From a virus: a stretch of DNA of 48,193 bases. This document shows positions 31,167 through 39,688 of this stretch, piece by piece. The position numbers and the translations under genes were made by a program. Each line of letters opens with the position of its first letter. Position 1 is the stretch's first letter. Location: IMG/VR virus record IMGVR_UViG_3300045972_000348, positions 1 through 48,193 of that record; one strand, written 5' to 3'. Under the pieces are notes generated by a model, which worked only from the letters and a program-made list of their open reading frames with translations, was not told the DNA's origin and made no database searches.

Positions 31167-31193
31167 GGACCAAGGCGTCCGATGCCTTGGTCC
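31167..31193. repeat. Perfect 10-bp palindrome with GGACCAAGGC arms
   Basis: GGACCAAGGC and GCCTTGGTCC are separated by 7 bases. It is probably a protein-binding site, since its half-site recurs nearby at 31221 and 31349-31377. Confidence 0.85.
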
Positions 31194-31348
31194 CCTGTTT
31201 TGCGCCTGAATCGAGGGGTAGGACCAAGGGGACCTATCGCGACTAACCCGAGGCTCCCTACCGCCAGAAAAACTATACGGAGAAGCTGAACCGAAAAAAA
31301 TACGGCAGCCCCTCCCTTCTCTTCTTTTCTTTAAAGGAAATGGTACTA

Positions 31349-31377
31349 CCTTGGTCCAGTTGGTCCTGTGTTGGTCC
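31349..31377. repeat. Cluster of three TTGGTCC boxes
   Basis: TTGGTCC occurs at 31351, 31360 and 31371 (spacings 9 and 11 bases), with the same half-site in the palindrome at 31167 and, reversed, at 31221. Iteron-like or operator-like. Confidence 0.75.
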
Positions 31378-31582
31378 CCTACCATCGGCGGCCCACCCGA
31401 CCGCGAGCCTGGCCATCCCTCAGCAGGAAATCGGCAGCGGCTCACACGAAAGTTCTGTGCCACTCCTGCTTGTAGATGTGAGGGGTGCGGCGCCGCCGAC
31501 CCGGGTCGCGAGCCCACCTCCCAGGCCATCGCTAGAGCTGGGAAGCCGCGCCGCCCCCTCGTCTACTTGCCTGGGAGGCGTG

Positions 31583-31798
31583 ATGTGCGACGGGTGCAGC
31601 GGTGAAGGTGGCGAGGAGGCTGGCCTGTCCGAGGCGGCCTACGAGGCGGGGCTCGAAGAGGGCTTCGACTCGGGCCACGCGCAGGGCTTCGCTGATGGCT
31701 TCGCGGACGGCTTCTCCCGCGGGTTCAGCGACGGCATCAAGTTCAAGGCGGGCCACATCGTGGTGCCGCTCCACAGCCAGCCGGCTGCCGCAGCCTAG
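31583..31798 (+). CDS. Small GF-repeat protein (71 aa)
   Basis: The ATG follows GGGAGG with 5-base spacing. The N-terminus is MCDGCSGEGG, the middle is a regular Gly-Phe repeat (GFADGFADGFSRGFSDG), and the end is hydrophobic then Ala-rich. The GF repeat suggests an aggregation-prone or interaction segment. No family is recognised. It lies alone between two intergenic regions and is transcribed rightward. Confidence 0.5.
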   Translation: MCDGCSGEGGEEAGLSEAAYEAGLEEGFDSGHAQGFADGFADGFSRGFSDGIKFKAGHIVVPLHSQPAAAA

Positions 31799-32164
31799 GC
31801 AATCGGCTCTCACGCGCGCCGCGCCACCTGCTTCTCGGGTTGGGCGGCGTCTGGCTTGAGAGGGTGCGAGTCACAGCGCACCCAGTCAGCCAGGCAGGGC
31901 AGCATGGGAACGGCTTGGGAACAGCACACAGCACACTCAATGATGTCATGTGCTTAGGCTGCTGGATGCACGACTGTGAGCCGTGTGATGTGCAGGGCAG
32001 GGCAGTCAGGCATGGATTGTCTCACCCATAGGTAGTGTACCCCCCTACCTTTTCGTGACGCTTTCCTCGACCCCCCCCCGGCACCCCCAGAACCGGCCAG
32101 CACTCGCCCTAGACCTCGACGCGGACAAATTCTGCGTCCAAACGGAACTTCACCCACAGTCAAC
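31799..32164. other. Intergenic region upstream of the late operon
   Basis: About 366 bases show no convincing gene. A 7-bp inverted repeat (GGGTGCG at 31862-31868 with CGCACCC at 31877-31883) is visible, as are a tandem CAGCACA pair near 31921, a weak promoter candidate (TTGGGA at 31915 with AATGAT 18 bases on) and a run of C near 32073. The late promoter should be here, but I cannot place it firmly. Confidence 0.4.
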
Positions 32165-32551
32165 TTGACGACCCGCTCCCAGACCCTCGCCGCCGCGCGC
32201 ACCATCAGCTCGAACGACGAGTTCGTCGCCGCCCTGCGCGCCCGCCACCCCGAGGCCCTGGCGCAGCTCGACCGCATCATGTCGGGGGACGTCCACCGCA
32301 ACGACTCGGCCATCCTCCAGGCCATCAAGCTGCAGTTCTCCTTCGCCGAGCCGGCGCCGAAGCAAGTCATCGAGCACCAGGGCTCCGTGGGCATCTCGGT
32401 CATCGACCCCTACGCGGAAGGCCCCGAGCAGCTCGCGGGCCCCGTGGTCGAGGCCCTGCCGGCCGCCGCGCCAGTCGTCGCCCTGCCGCCGCGCCGCCGC
32501 CGTCCTGCCGTCGTTCCTGCCACGCCGCCCTCGGGAGGGGGCACCCCATGA
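32165..32551 (+). CDS. Putative terminase small subunit (128 aa)
   Basis: The frame starts at TTG (32165) with no good ribosome site, so the start is uncertain (ATG at 32279 is internal). The helical N-terminal half (RTISSNDEFVAALRARHPEA, QLDRIMSGD) could bind DNA, and the C-terminal half is Pro/Ala-rich. It opens the late operon, three genes before the large terminase, where the small subunit is expected. No sequence signature is decisive. Confidence 0.45.
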   Translation: MTTRSQTLAAARTISSNDEFVAALRARHPEALAQLDRIMSGDVHRNDSAILQAIKLQFSFAEPAPKQVIEHQGSVGISVIDPYAEGPEQLAGPVVEALPAAAPVVALPPRRRRPAVVPATPPSGGGTP

Positions 32552-32829
32552 GCGTCAGCTCGTCCCTGAAGCGCCAGCTCGACGACTTCGAGCGCCCGGC
32601 CCGCCCGGCCCTCGGCACGACCGGCCAGCCCAAGGGCCCGGCCCGCCAGCTCCCCTACGCGCAGCGCCTGCGCCTGGCCCGCCTCCAGCTCGCCGCCGCC
32701 GGCCACGCCCAGCTCGACGCGGAGCTTGCCGACGCGCAGGCCTCCCGGTCCACGACCCTGCGCCGCGCCGCCCTGGCCTTCCTGCTGGCGGTCGGCTTCG
32801 CCCTCGCCCTGGCGGTCGCCTTCGCGTGA
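32548..32829 (+). CDS. Small protein with C-terminal membrane anchor (93 aa)
   Basis: The ATG overlaps the upstream stop (ATGA). A basic, helical N-terminus and middle lead to a hydrophobic C-terminal segment (about residues 73-93, ALAFLLAVGFALALAVAFA), the layout of a tail-anchored protein. Function unknown. Confidence 0.6.
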   Translation: MSVSSSLKRQLDDFERPARPALGTTGQPKGPARQLPYAQRLRLARLQLAAAGHAQLDAELADAQASRSTTLRRAALAFLLAVGFALALAVAFA

Positions 32830-33353
32830 GCGTCCCCGGCTCCATCCTCCTCGGCATCGACGGCGGCCTCGCCCACATGGGCCTGGCCGTCGCTGTCGTT
32901 GGCAAGGACAAGCCGACCATCATCTGGTCCGGCGTCATTGAGACGGTGAAGCAGTCCGAGGGCACCGCGGCCGCGGACAACGTCCGGCGCGCCCGCATCA
33001 TCTGGGACGGCCTCGACGGCGTCGTGCGCCTGCACAAGCCGGTGGCCCGCATCGTGGCCGAGGCCATGAGCCACCCGCGCGACGCGCGCGCGGCCGCGAT
33101 GCTCTCGATGAGCTGGGGCGTCGTCTCCGCGGTGGCGGCCCAGCACGGCCTGGTCGTCGACGCCGCGTCGCCCATGACGCTGAAGCGCCGGCTCACCGGC
33201 AACCAGACGGCCAAGAAGGACGAGATGATTCAGGCCGTCCGCGACCAGTACCCCGAGGTCAAGTGGATGCCGCGCCGCGACCTCCACGAGCACCAGGCCG
33301 ACGCGGTCGCCGCGGTCCACGCCTTCACCTGGGGCATGGAGGTGCCGGCGTGA
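32826..33353 (+). CDS. RuvC-like Holliday junction resolvase
   Basis: The 175-aa product has a RNase H-like fold start: LLGIDGGLAHMGLAV with catalytic D12, a central acidic residue in IVAEAMSHP, and a C-terminal acidic cluster in EHQADAVAAVHAF. These positions match RuvC-type metal ligands. Length is close to single-domain phage resolvases. It would resolve branched DNA before packaging, which fits its place between putative TerS and TerL. GTG start overlapping the previous stop by 4 bases (GTGA). Confidence 0.8.
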   Translation: MSVPGSILLGIDGGLAHMGLAVAVVGKDKPTIIWSGVIETVKQSEGTAAADNVRRARIIWDGLDGVVRLHKPVARIVAEAMSHPRDARAAAMLSMSWGVVSAVAAQHGLVVDAASPMTLKRRLTGNQTAKKDEMIQAVRDQYPEVKWMPRRDLHEHQADAVAAVHAFTWGMEVPA

Positions 33354-33508
33354 GGCGCCCCCACTTCCAGTTCGACCGGACCCCGCTGGAGCTGGCCGGC
33401 TTCGGCGCCCACGCCCACCTCATCGCGGAGGCCTGCCGTCCAGTCGGCTTCTACGTCGCCATCTACCTCGGGCCGTTCGTCTTCATGGCCTCGTGGAGCT
33501 GGCGTTGA
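33350..33508 (+). CDS. Small membrane-associated protein (52 aa)
   Basis: GTG overlaps the RuvC-like stop (GTGA). The protein ends with a hydrophobic, aromatic segment (VGFYVAIYLGPFVFMASWSW). It also overlaps the terminase start by up to 16 bases. The tight overlaps favour translation. Function unknown. Confidence 0.5.
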   Translation: MRRPHFQFDRTPLELAGFGAHAHLIAEACRPVGFYVAIYLGPFVFMASWSWR

Positions 33509-34848
33509 GCAAGCCCGTCTCCCTCGGCTACCGGCCGCGCAAGTGGCAGGCGCGCGTCCACAAGGAGCGCAAGCGGTTCAGCGTGCTGGTGCTCCATCGC
33601 CGCGCGGGCAAGACGGTCTTCTCCATCTGGGAGCTGCTGCTCGGCGACCCGGCCCGCGGCCTGAAGGGCGCCCTCTCCACGCCGGACGGGCGCTTCGCCT
33701 ACGTCGCCCCCTACTACTCGCAGGCCAAGGCCGTGGCCTGGGACGTGCTGAAGAAGGCGTGCCTGGCCATCCCCGGCACGGTCGTGCGCGAGAGCGAGCT
33801 GAAGGTGGAGCTGCCGAACGGCGCGACCATCCGGCTCTTCGGCGCCGACAACGCCAACGCGCTCCGCGGCCTCGGCTTCGACGGCATCGTCGTGGACGAG
33901 GTGGCCGACATCGAGCCCGGCGTCTGGGGCGAGGTCATCCGGCCGGCCCTCTCCGACCGCATCGGCTGGGCCCTGTTCATCGGAACGGCGAAGGGCATCA
34001 ACCTCTTCAGCGAGCTGTACTACCGGGCCGTCCGCGACCCCGACTGGTACGCGGTGAGCCTCAACGTCTACGAGACGCAGGCCCTGCCCGCGTCCGAGAT
34101 TGAGGCTGCCCGGCGCGAGATGTCCCCGTCGCAGTTCGACGCGGAGATGATGTGCGTCTTCTCGGCCGGCGGCGTCGACATCCTCATCCCCGCCGAGCGC
34201 GTGGAGGAGGCGGGCCGCCGCGTCCTGGCCGAGCGCGAGTACCGCTGGGCTGGCAAGGCCCTCGGGGTCGACCCGGCGCGCTTCGGCGACGACGCCACCG
34301 CGCTCATTATCCGGCAGGGCCCGGTGGCCTTCGCGCTCGCGGAGTACCGCGGGCTCGACACCATGGAGGTGGCCGACCTGGCCATCTCCTTCGCCCAGGA
34401 GCACTCGGTCGACACGACCTTCGTCGACGAGGGCGGCCTGGGGGCCGGCGTCGTGGACCGCATGCGCCAGCTCGGGCACGGACCCGTTGCCGTGAACTTC
34501 GGCACCCGCTCGCCCATCGCGAAGTACGCCAACACGCGCGCCCGGCTCTGGGGCGAGATGGCCGAGTGGCTGAAGACGGGCTGCATCCCCGACAGCCTCC
34601 AGCTCAAGACCGACCTGTCGGCGCCGACGTTCAAGTTCGACATCCAGCAGCGCATCGTGCTGGAGAGCAAGGCCGACATGAAGAAGCGCGGGATGGCCAG
34701 CCCCGACCGCGCCGACGCCCTGGCCCTCACCTTCTACTCCCCCATCCCCGCGCGCGAAGAGCTGGACGGCATCAGTCTCCCCCGCCGCACCGATTCGCAC
34801 CGCTGCCACGGGGCCGAGTACGAGCCCTTCGCGGTCGAGGAGTCCTGA
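33493..34848 (+). CDS. terL: Terminase large subunit (packaging ATPase and nuclease)
   Basis: The 451-aa product has an ATPase half with a Walker A-type loop HRRAGKT (about residues 35-41) and Walker B VVDEVADI (D135, E136), followed by a nuclease half with GVDPARFGDDATAL, TTFVDEGGLGAGV and a late acidic RADALALTF, matching the RNase H-like metal-binding positions of TerL. It drives DNA into the prohead and cuts concatemers. The start is uncertain: GTG at 33493, or TTG at 33505 that overlaps the upstream stop as TTGA. Confidence 0.92.
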   Translation: MELALSKPVSLGYRPRKWQARVHKERKRFSVLVLHRRAGKTVFSIWELLLGDPARGLKGALSTPDGRFAYVAPYYSQAKAVAWDVLKKACLAIPGTVVRESELKVELPNGATIRLFGADNANALRGLGFDGIVVDEVADIEPGVWGEVIRPALSDRIGWALFIGTAKGINLFSELYYRAVRDPDWYAVSLNVYETQALPASEIEAARREMSPSQFDAEMMCVFSAGGVDILIPAERVEEAGRRVLAEREYRWAGKALGVDPARFGDDATALIIRQGPVAFALAEYRGLDTMEVADLAISFAQEHSVDTTFVDEGGLGAGVVDRMRQLGHGPVAVNFGTRSPIAKYANTRARLWGEMAEWLKTGCIPDSLQLKTDLSAPTFKFDIQQRIVLESKADMKKRGMASPDRADALALTFYSPIPAREELDGISLPRRTDSHRCHGAEYEPFAVEES

Positions 34849-34850
34849 CC

Positions 34851-35255
34851 ATGTGTACCGCCCCCAGCGCGGCGAAGCGGGCCGCGCAGTTCCGAGAGCA
34901 AGTCGACGCGAAGCGGGCCGAGGACGAGGCCAAGCGGCTCCTCATCGAGAAGGACAAGGCCACCGACGTGATGAGCGCGGAGGCCATCGCGGCCAGGCAG
35001 CACCAGGCACAGCAGACCCGTTCGCTCGACGGCATGCGGTCGACCTACCTCACCTCGACTCGCGGCCTGGAGGGCGTGCAGGGCGCCGGCCTGAAGGGCC
35101 CGCCCCCGCTCGGCGCCGACCTCCCCATCATCGCGACCTCGGACGCCACCCCCGAGGCACAGAAGAAGGCCGAGGAGGAGACGAAGCGCAACGCCGCCCG
35201 TGCGGGCGCCGGCATCAGGGACCGCAACAACAGTGTCTCCGTGAGGCTCAATTGA
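34851..35255 (+). CDS. Hypothetical helical protein between terminase and portal (134 aa)
   Basis: ATG at 34851, 2 bases after the terminase stop. The product starts MCTAPSAAKRAAQ and is Ala/Glu/Lys-rich and helical, with a Gly-rich middle and a basic end (GIRDRNNSVSVRLN). The opening Met-Cys resembles several podovirus virion-associated proteins, including the gp14-like gene here. It may be a minor structural or connector protein, but no clear family is seen. Confidence 0.55.
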   Translation: MCTAPSAAKRAAQFREQVDAKRAEDEAKRLLIEKDKATDVMSAEAIAARQHQAQQTRSLDGMRSTYLTSTRGLEGVQGAGLKGPPPLGADLPIIATSDATPEAQKKAEEETKRNAARAGAGIRDRNNSVSVRLN

Positions 35256-37003
35256 TCCCCGCCCCGCCCGTCAACCGGCTCCCGCGCATCCCGCGCAAGC
35301 AGCGTCTGCTCCAGCGGTACGAGGCCCTGAAGTCCGAGCGCAGCCCGTGGGTCGCGGTCTGGAAGCAGCAGGCCGACTACGTCCTGCCGCGCCGCTTCCG
35401 CGACCAGGCCAGCCAGCGGAACAAGCCGGCGACGAACGAGAAGCTCATCAACAACACCCCGACGCAGGCCGCGCGCACGCTGGCCTCCGGGCTGATGTCC
35501 GGCCTCACCTCGCCGGCCAGGCCGTGGTTCCGGCTCGGCGTGCCCGACTACCAGGGCGGCCGCACGGGCGCGGTGAAGAAGTGGCTCGACGACGTCGAGA
35601 ACGTCCTGAAGGAAGTGCTCATTCGGTCCAACGTCTACAACGGGCTGGCGCACATCTTCGGTGACCTGGGCGTCTTCTGCACCGCGGCCATGCTCATCGA
35701 GGAGGACGACAAGGAGGTCGTCCGCTCCTACGTCCTGCCGCTCGGCAGCTTCGTTCTGGCCTGCTCGGCGCGCGGCCAGGTCGACACCATGATTCGCGAG
35801 GTGCCGATGACCGTGGGCCAGGTCGTCGAGCAGTTCGGCCTCGAGTCCTGTTCACTGCCAGTGCGGGACCTCTACAACCGCGGCCAGCTCGACACCGTCG
35901 TCGAGGTCATCCACTCCATCGAGCCCAACCCGAACCACGTCCCGGGCTCGCCGGCCGCGCGCTGCATGGCCTGGTGCTCGCTCTGGTTCGAGTACCGCTC
36001 CAACGCGCAGGACGACAAGTTCCTGCGGGTGGCCGGCTTCCATGAGTTCCCGGTCATGGCGCCGCGGTGGAACGTCACCGGCACCGACACCTACGGCACC
36101 GGCCCCGGCTTCGATGCGCTTGGCGATGCGAAGGCCCTCCAGCTTCTGGAGCGCCGCAAGGCCATGGTCATCGACCGCATCACGAACCCGCCGATGGTCG
36201 CACCCTCCGCGCTGAAGGCGGGCCGGCCGTCGCTGCTCCCGGGCGACGTCACCTACCTCGACCGCGTCGCTGGGGGCCAGGGCTTCGAGCCCGCCATCAC
36301 CATCAACCCCCAGGCCATCGGCGCCATCGACGAGGTCATCCGGCAGCACGAGGACCGGGTCAACCGGGCCTTCTACGCGGACCTCTGGCTCGCCCTCTCG
36401 ATGGACGACCGGAACCAGCGCGCCACCGCGCGCGAGGTTGCCGAGCGCCACGAGGAGAAGCTCATCGCGCTGGGTCCGACGCTGGAGCGGCTCCACGACG
36501 AGCTGCTCGACAAGCTCATCGAGCGCGTCTTCAACATCTGCCTGCGTCGCGGCCTGCTGCCGGCCCCGCCCCAGGAGCTGCAGGGCCAGACCATCCGGGT
36601 CGAGTACATCTCGGTGATGGCGGCGGCCCAGCGGCTGCTCGGCGTCTCCGCGGTGGAGCGGCTCGCCAGCTTCATCGGCAACCTGGCCGGCGCGAAGCCC
36701 GAGGCCCTGGACAAGCTTAACGTCGACCAGCTCGTCGAGGACTACGCGGAGATGCTGGGCACCTCGCCGGACCTCCTCTTCAGCAAGGACGAGGTCTCGG
36801 AGATGCGGGCCCAGAAGGCCGCCGCGCAGCAGAAGGCCCAGGAGCAGCAGCTCGCGCTCCAGCAGGGCCCCGAGATGGCCAAGTCGGCCGAGCTGCTCTC
36901 CCGCACCGATGTCGGCGGGACCAGCGCGCTGAACCGGCTCCTGGCCGCGCAGGGTGGCGGCGGGCCGCTGACCGGCGGGAGCGGGCTCCCCGTCGCCGCA
37001 TGA
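35252..37003 (+). CDS. Portal (head-to-tail connector) protein
   Basis: The 583-aa product matches podovirus head-tail connector proteins: RLLQRYEALKSERSPWVAVW and ADYVLPRRF at the N-terminus, RTLASGLMSGLTSPARPWF, and a C-terminal crown-type helix (TAREVAERHEEKLIALGPTL). The portal ring gates packaging and anchors the tail. The first in-frame start is a TTG at 35252 that overlaps the upstream stop as TTGA; no nearby ATG or GTG exists. The C-terminus is Gln-rich and then Gly-rich. Confidence 0.92.
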   Translation: MIPAPPVNRLPRIPRKQRLLQRYEALKSERSPWVAVWKQQADYVLPRRFRDQASQRNKPATNEKLINNTPTQAARTLASGLMSGLTSPARPWFRLGVPDYQGGRTGAVKKWLDDVENVLKEVLIRSNVYNGLAHIFGDLGVFCTAAMLIEEDDKEVVRSYVLPLGSFVLACSARGQVDTMIREVPMTVGQVVEQFGLESCSLPVRDLYNRGQLDTVVEVIHSIEPNPNHVPGSPAARCMAWCSLWFEYRSNAQDDKFLRVAGFHEFPVMAPRWNVTGTDTYGTGPGFDALGDAKALQLLERRKAMVIDRITNPPMVAPSALKAGRPSLLPGDVTYLDRVAGGQGFEPAITINPQAIGAIDEVIRQHEDRVNRAFYADLWLALSMDDRNQRATAREVAERHEEKLIALGPTLERLHDELLDKLIERVFNICLRRGLLPAPPQELQGQTIRVEYISVMAAAQRLLGVSAVERLASFIGNLAGAKPEALDKLNVDQLVEDYAEMLGTSPDLLFSKDEVSEMRAQKAAAQQKAQEQQLALQQGPEMAKSAELLSRTDVGGTSALNRLLAAQGGGGPLTGGSGLPVAA

Positions 37004-37368
37004 GCCGCCGCGCCGGCAGCCTGGCCAACCGGGCCTCGCAGGGCATCCTGCAGAACCGCGAGCTGCTCGTCGCCGAGCGGGCCAAGAACGACCTGGCCGC
37101 GGTGATGTCCACGGCCGAGGGCCGGCGCTTCGTCTGGGCCCTCATCGAGCACGCCGGGGTCTACGGGCCCAGCTACGCGAGCGAGGCCCTGGCCACGGCC
37201 TACAACGAGGGCCGCCGGTCCATCGGCATCGGCCTCCAGGCCCGGTGCCAGGCCGACGTCCCCGACCTCTACGTCACGGCCCTGAAGGAGCAGCTCACCG
37301 AGCTGCGGGCCGAGGCCATTACCCGACACGCCGCCGCCGAGGCGGCCCCCGAGGAGCTTGACCAATGA
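37000..37368 (+). CDS. Bbp19-like head/tail-associated protein (122 aa)
   Basis: The ATG overlaps the portal stop. The product has VMSTAEGRRFVWALIEHAGV then AYNEGRRSIGIGLQ, close to the pattern of Bordetella phage Bbp19-like proteins found after the portal gene. It is helical with an acidic C-terminus. The exact virion role is not known. Confidence 0.75.
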   Translation: MSRRAGSLANRASQGILQNRELLVAERAKNDLAAVMSTAEGRRFVWALIEHAGVYGPSYASEALATAYNEGRRSIGIGLQARCQADVPDLYVTALKEQLTELRAEAITRHAAAEAAPEELDQ

Positions 37369-37991
37369 GTGAAGTCGCTGCCCCAGCCGCCCCCGCCGCC
37401 GCGCCGGCCCCTGCCCCCGCGGCCGCGCCGCCGCCCGCGCCTGCGCCCGCCGCCGCGCCGGCCCCTGCCCCCGTGGAGTCCCTCATCCCGACCGAGGCGC
37501 CGCCGCCCGTCGAGGTGCCGGTCGAGGTGACCCTGCCCGAGGGCGTGGCCCCCGACGACCAGCTCCTGGCCAGCTTCAAGCCGCTCGCCAAGGAGCTGTC
37601 CCTCGACTCGGCCAAGGCCCAGAAGCTCGTCGACCTCTACGCGGGCGCGCTCAAGGCCCACGCCGACAAGAGTTCCGCAGCCTGGGCCGCAGAGCAGTCG
37701 AAGTGGGCCGAGACGGTGAAGTCCGACAAGGAGCTGGGCGGCGCCCAGTTCGACTCGACGAAGGTGGGGGTAAAGAAGTTCTTCGACACCTTCGACCGCG
37801 ACGGGTCCATCCGCAAGGACATCACCTCGCTCGGTCTCGGCAATCACCCCGCGCTGGTGCGCCTCGCTGCTCGCGCGGCGAAGCTCATCAGCGAGGACTC
37901 GGTCGCGGGCAGTTCCGCGCCCGCGGGCGACGGGCTGTCCAGCGACGACATCCTGGCCGCCCGCTACCCAACGATGTTCCCGAAGCAGTAG
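37365..37991 (+). CDS. Scaffold-like protein with Ala/Pro-rich N-terminus (208 aa)
   Basis: ATG overlaps the preceding stop. Residues 5-37 are an Ala-Pro repeat (PAPAPAAAPPPAPAPAAA), which is flexible. The rest is a helical, acidic region (SFKPLAKELSLDSAKAQKLV) followed by a conserved-looking core (KKFFDTFDRDGSIRKDITSL). The position between portal and capsid and the acidic, helical nature fit an assembly scaffold. The assignment is from order and composition. Confidence 0.65.
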   Translation: MSEVAAPAAPAAAPAPAPAAAPPPAPAPAAAPAPAPVESLIPTEAPPPVEVPVEVTLPEGVAPDDQLLASFKPLAKELSLDSAKAQKLVDLYAGALKAHADKSSAAWAAEQSKWAETVKSDKELGGAQFDSTKVGVKKFFDTFDRDGSIRKDITSLGLGNHPALVRLAARAAKLISEDSVAGSSAPAGDGLSSDDILAARYPTMFPKQ

Positions 37992-38091
37992 CACCCCCGT
38001 CCCCCGCAGTTCCCCCAGGGCCCCTCGGGCCCGAGCTGCGCCCGGCATCCTGCCGATGCGCTGCCGCAACGCTACCAAGGAGATGTGACGC

Positions 38092-39141
38092 ATGGCCGCA
38101 ATCGGCACGCTGTTCCCCACCCTCGTCGACCTGGCGAAGAAGTCGAACCCCGATGGCGGCATCGCATCGGTCATCGAGCTGCTCGCCAAGAAGAACGCCT
38201 TCATGCAGGACCTGGCCTTCAAGCCGGGCAACCTGCCCACCGGCCACCGCTTCAGCGCGCGGACCGCCCTCCCCTCCCCGACCTGGCGCAAGCTGAACCA
38301 GGGCATCGCCCCGAGCAAGGGCCAGACCGACATCTACGAGGAGTCCTGCGGCATGCTGGAGGGCCTCTCCAAGGTGGACGTGGCCCTCGCCGAGCTGAAC
38401 GGCAACGCCGCCGGCTACCGCGCGGATGAGGACAACGCCTTCGCGCAGGGCTTCGGCCTGGAGATTGCGTCGGCGCTGCTCTACAGCTCCACGCAGGGCG
38501 GCACCCTGGCCGGCTACGTCGGCGGGCCCGAGAAGATCATGGGCCTCACCCCGCGCTTCAACGCCACCTCGGGCAACCCGGCCTCCGGTCAGATCATCAA
38601 GGCCGACGCCGGCATCACCGCGTGCGCCGCGAACAAGGGCACCAGCATCTGGCTGGTGGGCTGGTCGCCGGACAGCGTCTACGGCATCTACCCGAAGAAC
38701 AGCGTCGCCGGCTACAAGACCGAGGACCTCGGCAAGCAGCTCGTGCGCGCGAGCAACGACACCTCTGCCGCGACCGCCGAGTTCCTGGCCTACGTCACGC
38801 ACCACAAGTGGTCGCTCGGCCTGTGCGTGCAGGACTACCGCTACGTCGCGCGCATCTGCAACATCGACACGGCCGCCTGGAACGGCGCCATCACCGCGAA
38901 CACGCCGGACCTCGCCAACTCGATGATGGACGCCATCGCGGCCATCTTCGACATGGGCTCGTGCCAGCCGGTCTTCTACATGACCCGCGGCGCGTTCACG
39001 ATGTTCAACAAGCAGCTCAAGGGCAAGAGCGCGAACTGGCTGGAGTACATCGAGCGCGGCGGGCAGCTCGTCCCGCACTTCCTCGGCGTGCCCATCCGCA
39101 TCGTGGACGCCCTGTCCCAGACCGAGGCCGTCGTCAGCTAG
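38092..39141 (+). CDS. Major capsid protein
   Basis: ATG after AAGGAGATG. The 349-aa product has an HK97-like arrangement for a podovirus capsid: an N-terminal helical arm (TLVDLAKKSNPDGGIASVIE), a long alpha/beta middle (ESCGMLEGLSKVDVALAELN) and a C-terminal domain ending in a strand segment (GVPIRIVDAL). It lies after the scaffold-like gene and before the Bbp16-like gene, the BPP-1 order. A 100-base gap before it holds a GGGCCC inverted repeat and the ribosome site. Confidence 0.88.
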   Translation: MAAIGTLFPTLVDLAKKSNPDGGIASVIELLAKKNAFMQDLAFKPGNLPTGHRFSARTALPSPTWRKLNQGIAPSKGQTDIYEESCGMLEGLSKVDVALAELNGNAAGYRADEDNAFAQGFGLEIASALLYSSTQGGTLAGYVGGPEKIMGLTPRFNATSGNPASGQIIKADAGITACAANKGTSIWLVGWSPDSVYGIYPKNSVAGYKTEDLGKQLVRASNDTSAATAEFLAYVTHHKWSLGLCVQDYRYVARICNIDTAAWNGAITANTPDLANSMMDAIAAIFDMGSCQPVFYMTRGAFTMFNKQLKGKSANWLEYIERGGQLVPHFLGVPIRIVDALSQTEAVVS

Positions 39142-39178
39142 TCGCTGGCGCGCCACCCCACTCAAGGAGCACGAACAG

Positions 39179-39598
39179 ATGATCCTCGACAACGCTCTCT
39201 GCTTCAACGCCACCCCGCAGGCCATCTCCGGGGCGACCACCACGGTGGCCACCGACCACTACGATGCCGGCTCGGCCGTTCGCCTGGAGTCCAACCGCGT
39301 CTCGACCGCCGTGTCGGCCGTGGGCGGCACCTCCCCGACCCTCGACATCGAGGTCTTCGGCGACAGCACCAACGCCTTCTCCAGCGAGAAGTCGGTGGCC
39401 AAGCGCAGCATCGCGGCGGCCGACCTCGTGGTCAACAAGGTCTACCACCTCGACATCCCGCCGGTCGCGCCGTTCCGGTTCTACCGCGTGAAGTACACGC
39501 AGGCCGGCACCTCGCCGACCGCCACGGTCCAGAGCTTCCTCGCGGACGAGGACCTGAACCAGACCGACGTGCTCCTCGCGGGCGTCGGCACCCCGTAG
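39179..39598 (+). CDS. Bbp16-like virion protein (139 aa)
   Basis: ATG after CAAGGAGCACG. Features such as LDIEVFGDSTNAFSSEKSV and PPVAPFRFYRVKYTQAG match small beta-rich proteins encoded directly after the capsid gene in BPP-1-like phages. The likely role is capsid decoration or stabilisation. The family is recognised by eye. Confidence 0.75.
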   Translation: MILDNALCFNATPQAISGATTTVATDHYDAGSAVRLESNRVSTAVSAVGGTSPTLDIEVFGDSTNAFSSEKSVAKRSIAAADLVVNKVYHLDIPPVAPFRFYRVKYTQAGTSPTATVQSFLADEDLNQTDVLLAGVGTP

Positions 39599-39610
39599 TC
39601 CCCTCCCCCT

Positions 39611-39647
39611 GAAGGGCCCCTGGGCGAAGTCGGCCCCGGGGCCCTTC
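39611..39647 (+). terminator. 10-bp hairpin after the capsid genes, possible attenuator
   Basis: GAAGGGCCCC pairs with GGGGCCCTTC across a 17-nt loop, followed by C-rich sequence rather than T. It may damp transcription between the capsid genes and the tail genes. Confidence 0.55.
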
Positions 39648-39688
39648 CCCCCTTCCAGGCCACTCCCCGCGCTCGACAGGAGCCGCAC

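Larger units (their letters stand above)
31108..31582. other. 475-base regulatory or origin-like intergenic region
   Basis: The region contains promoter copy 4, a palindrome at 31167-31193, a GGACCAAGG box at 31221, an AT-rich stretch (about 31262-31345, with AGAAAAACTATACGG and CCGAAAAAAATACGG), and three TTGGTCC boxes at 31349-31377. No credible gene is seen. Repeated boxes beside an AT-rich tract are typical of a replication origin or a regulator-binding region. Confidence 0.6.

Noticed and set aside
31167-31377. Repeated TTGGTCC boxes as a possible CRISPR-like array
   Set aside because: The repeats are only 7-10 bases with uneven 9-11-base spacing, so there are no spacers of useful length.
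32068-32085. A run of C upstream of the late operon as a frameshift or slippage site
   Set aside because: It lies outside coding sequence and has no link to a gene start or stop.
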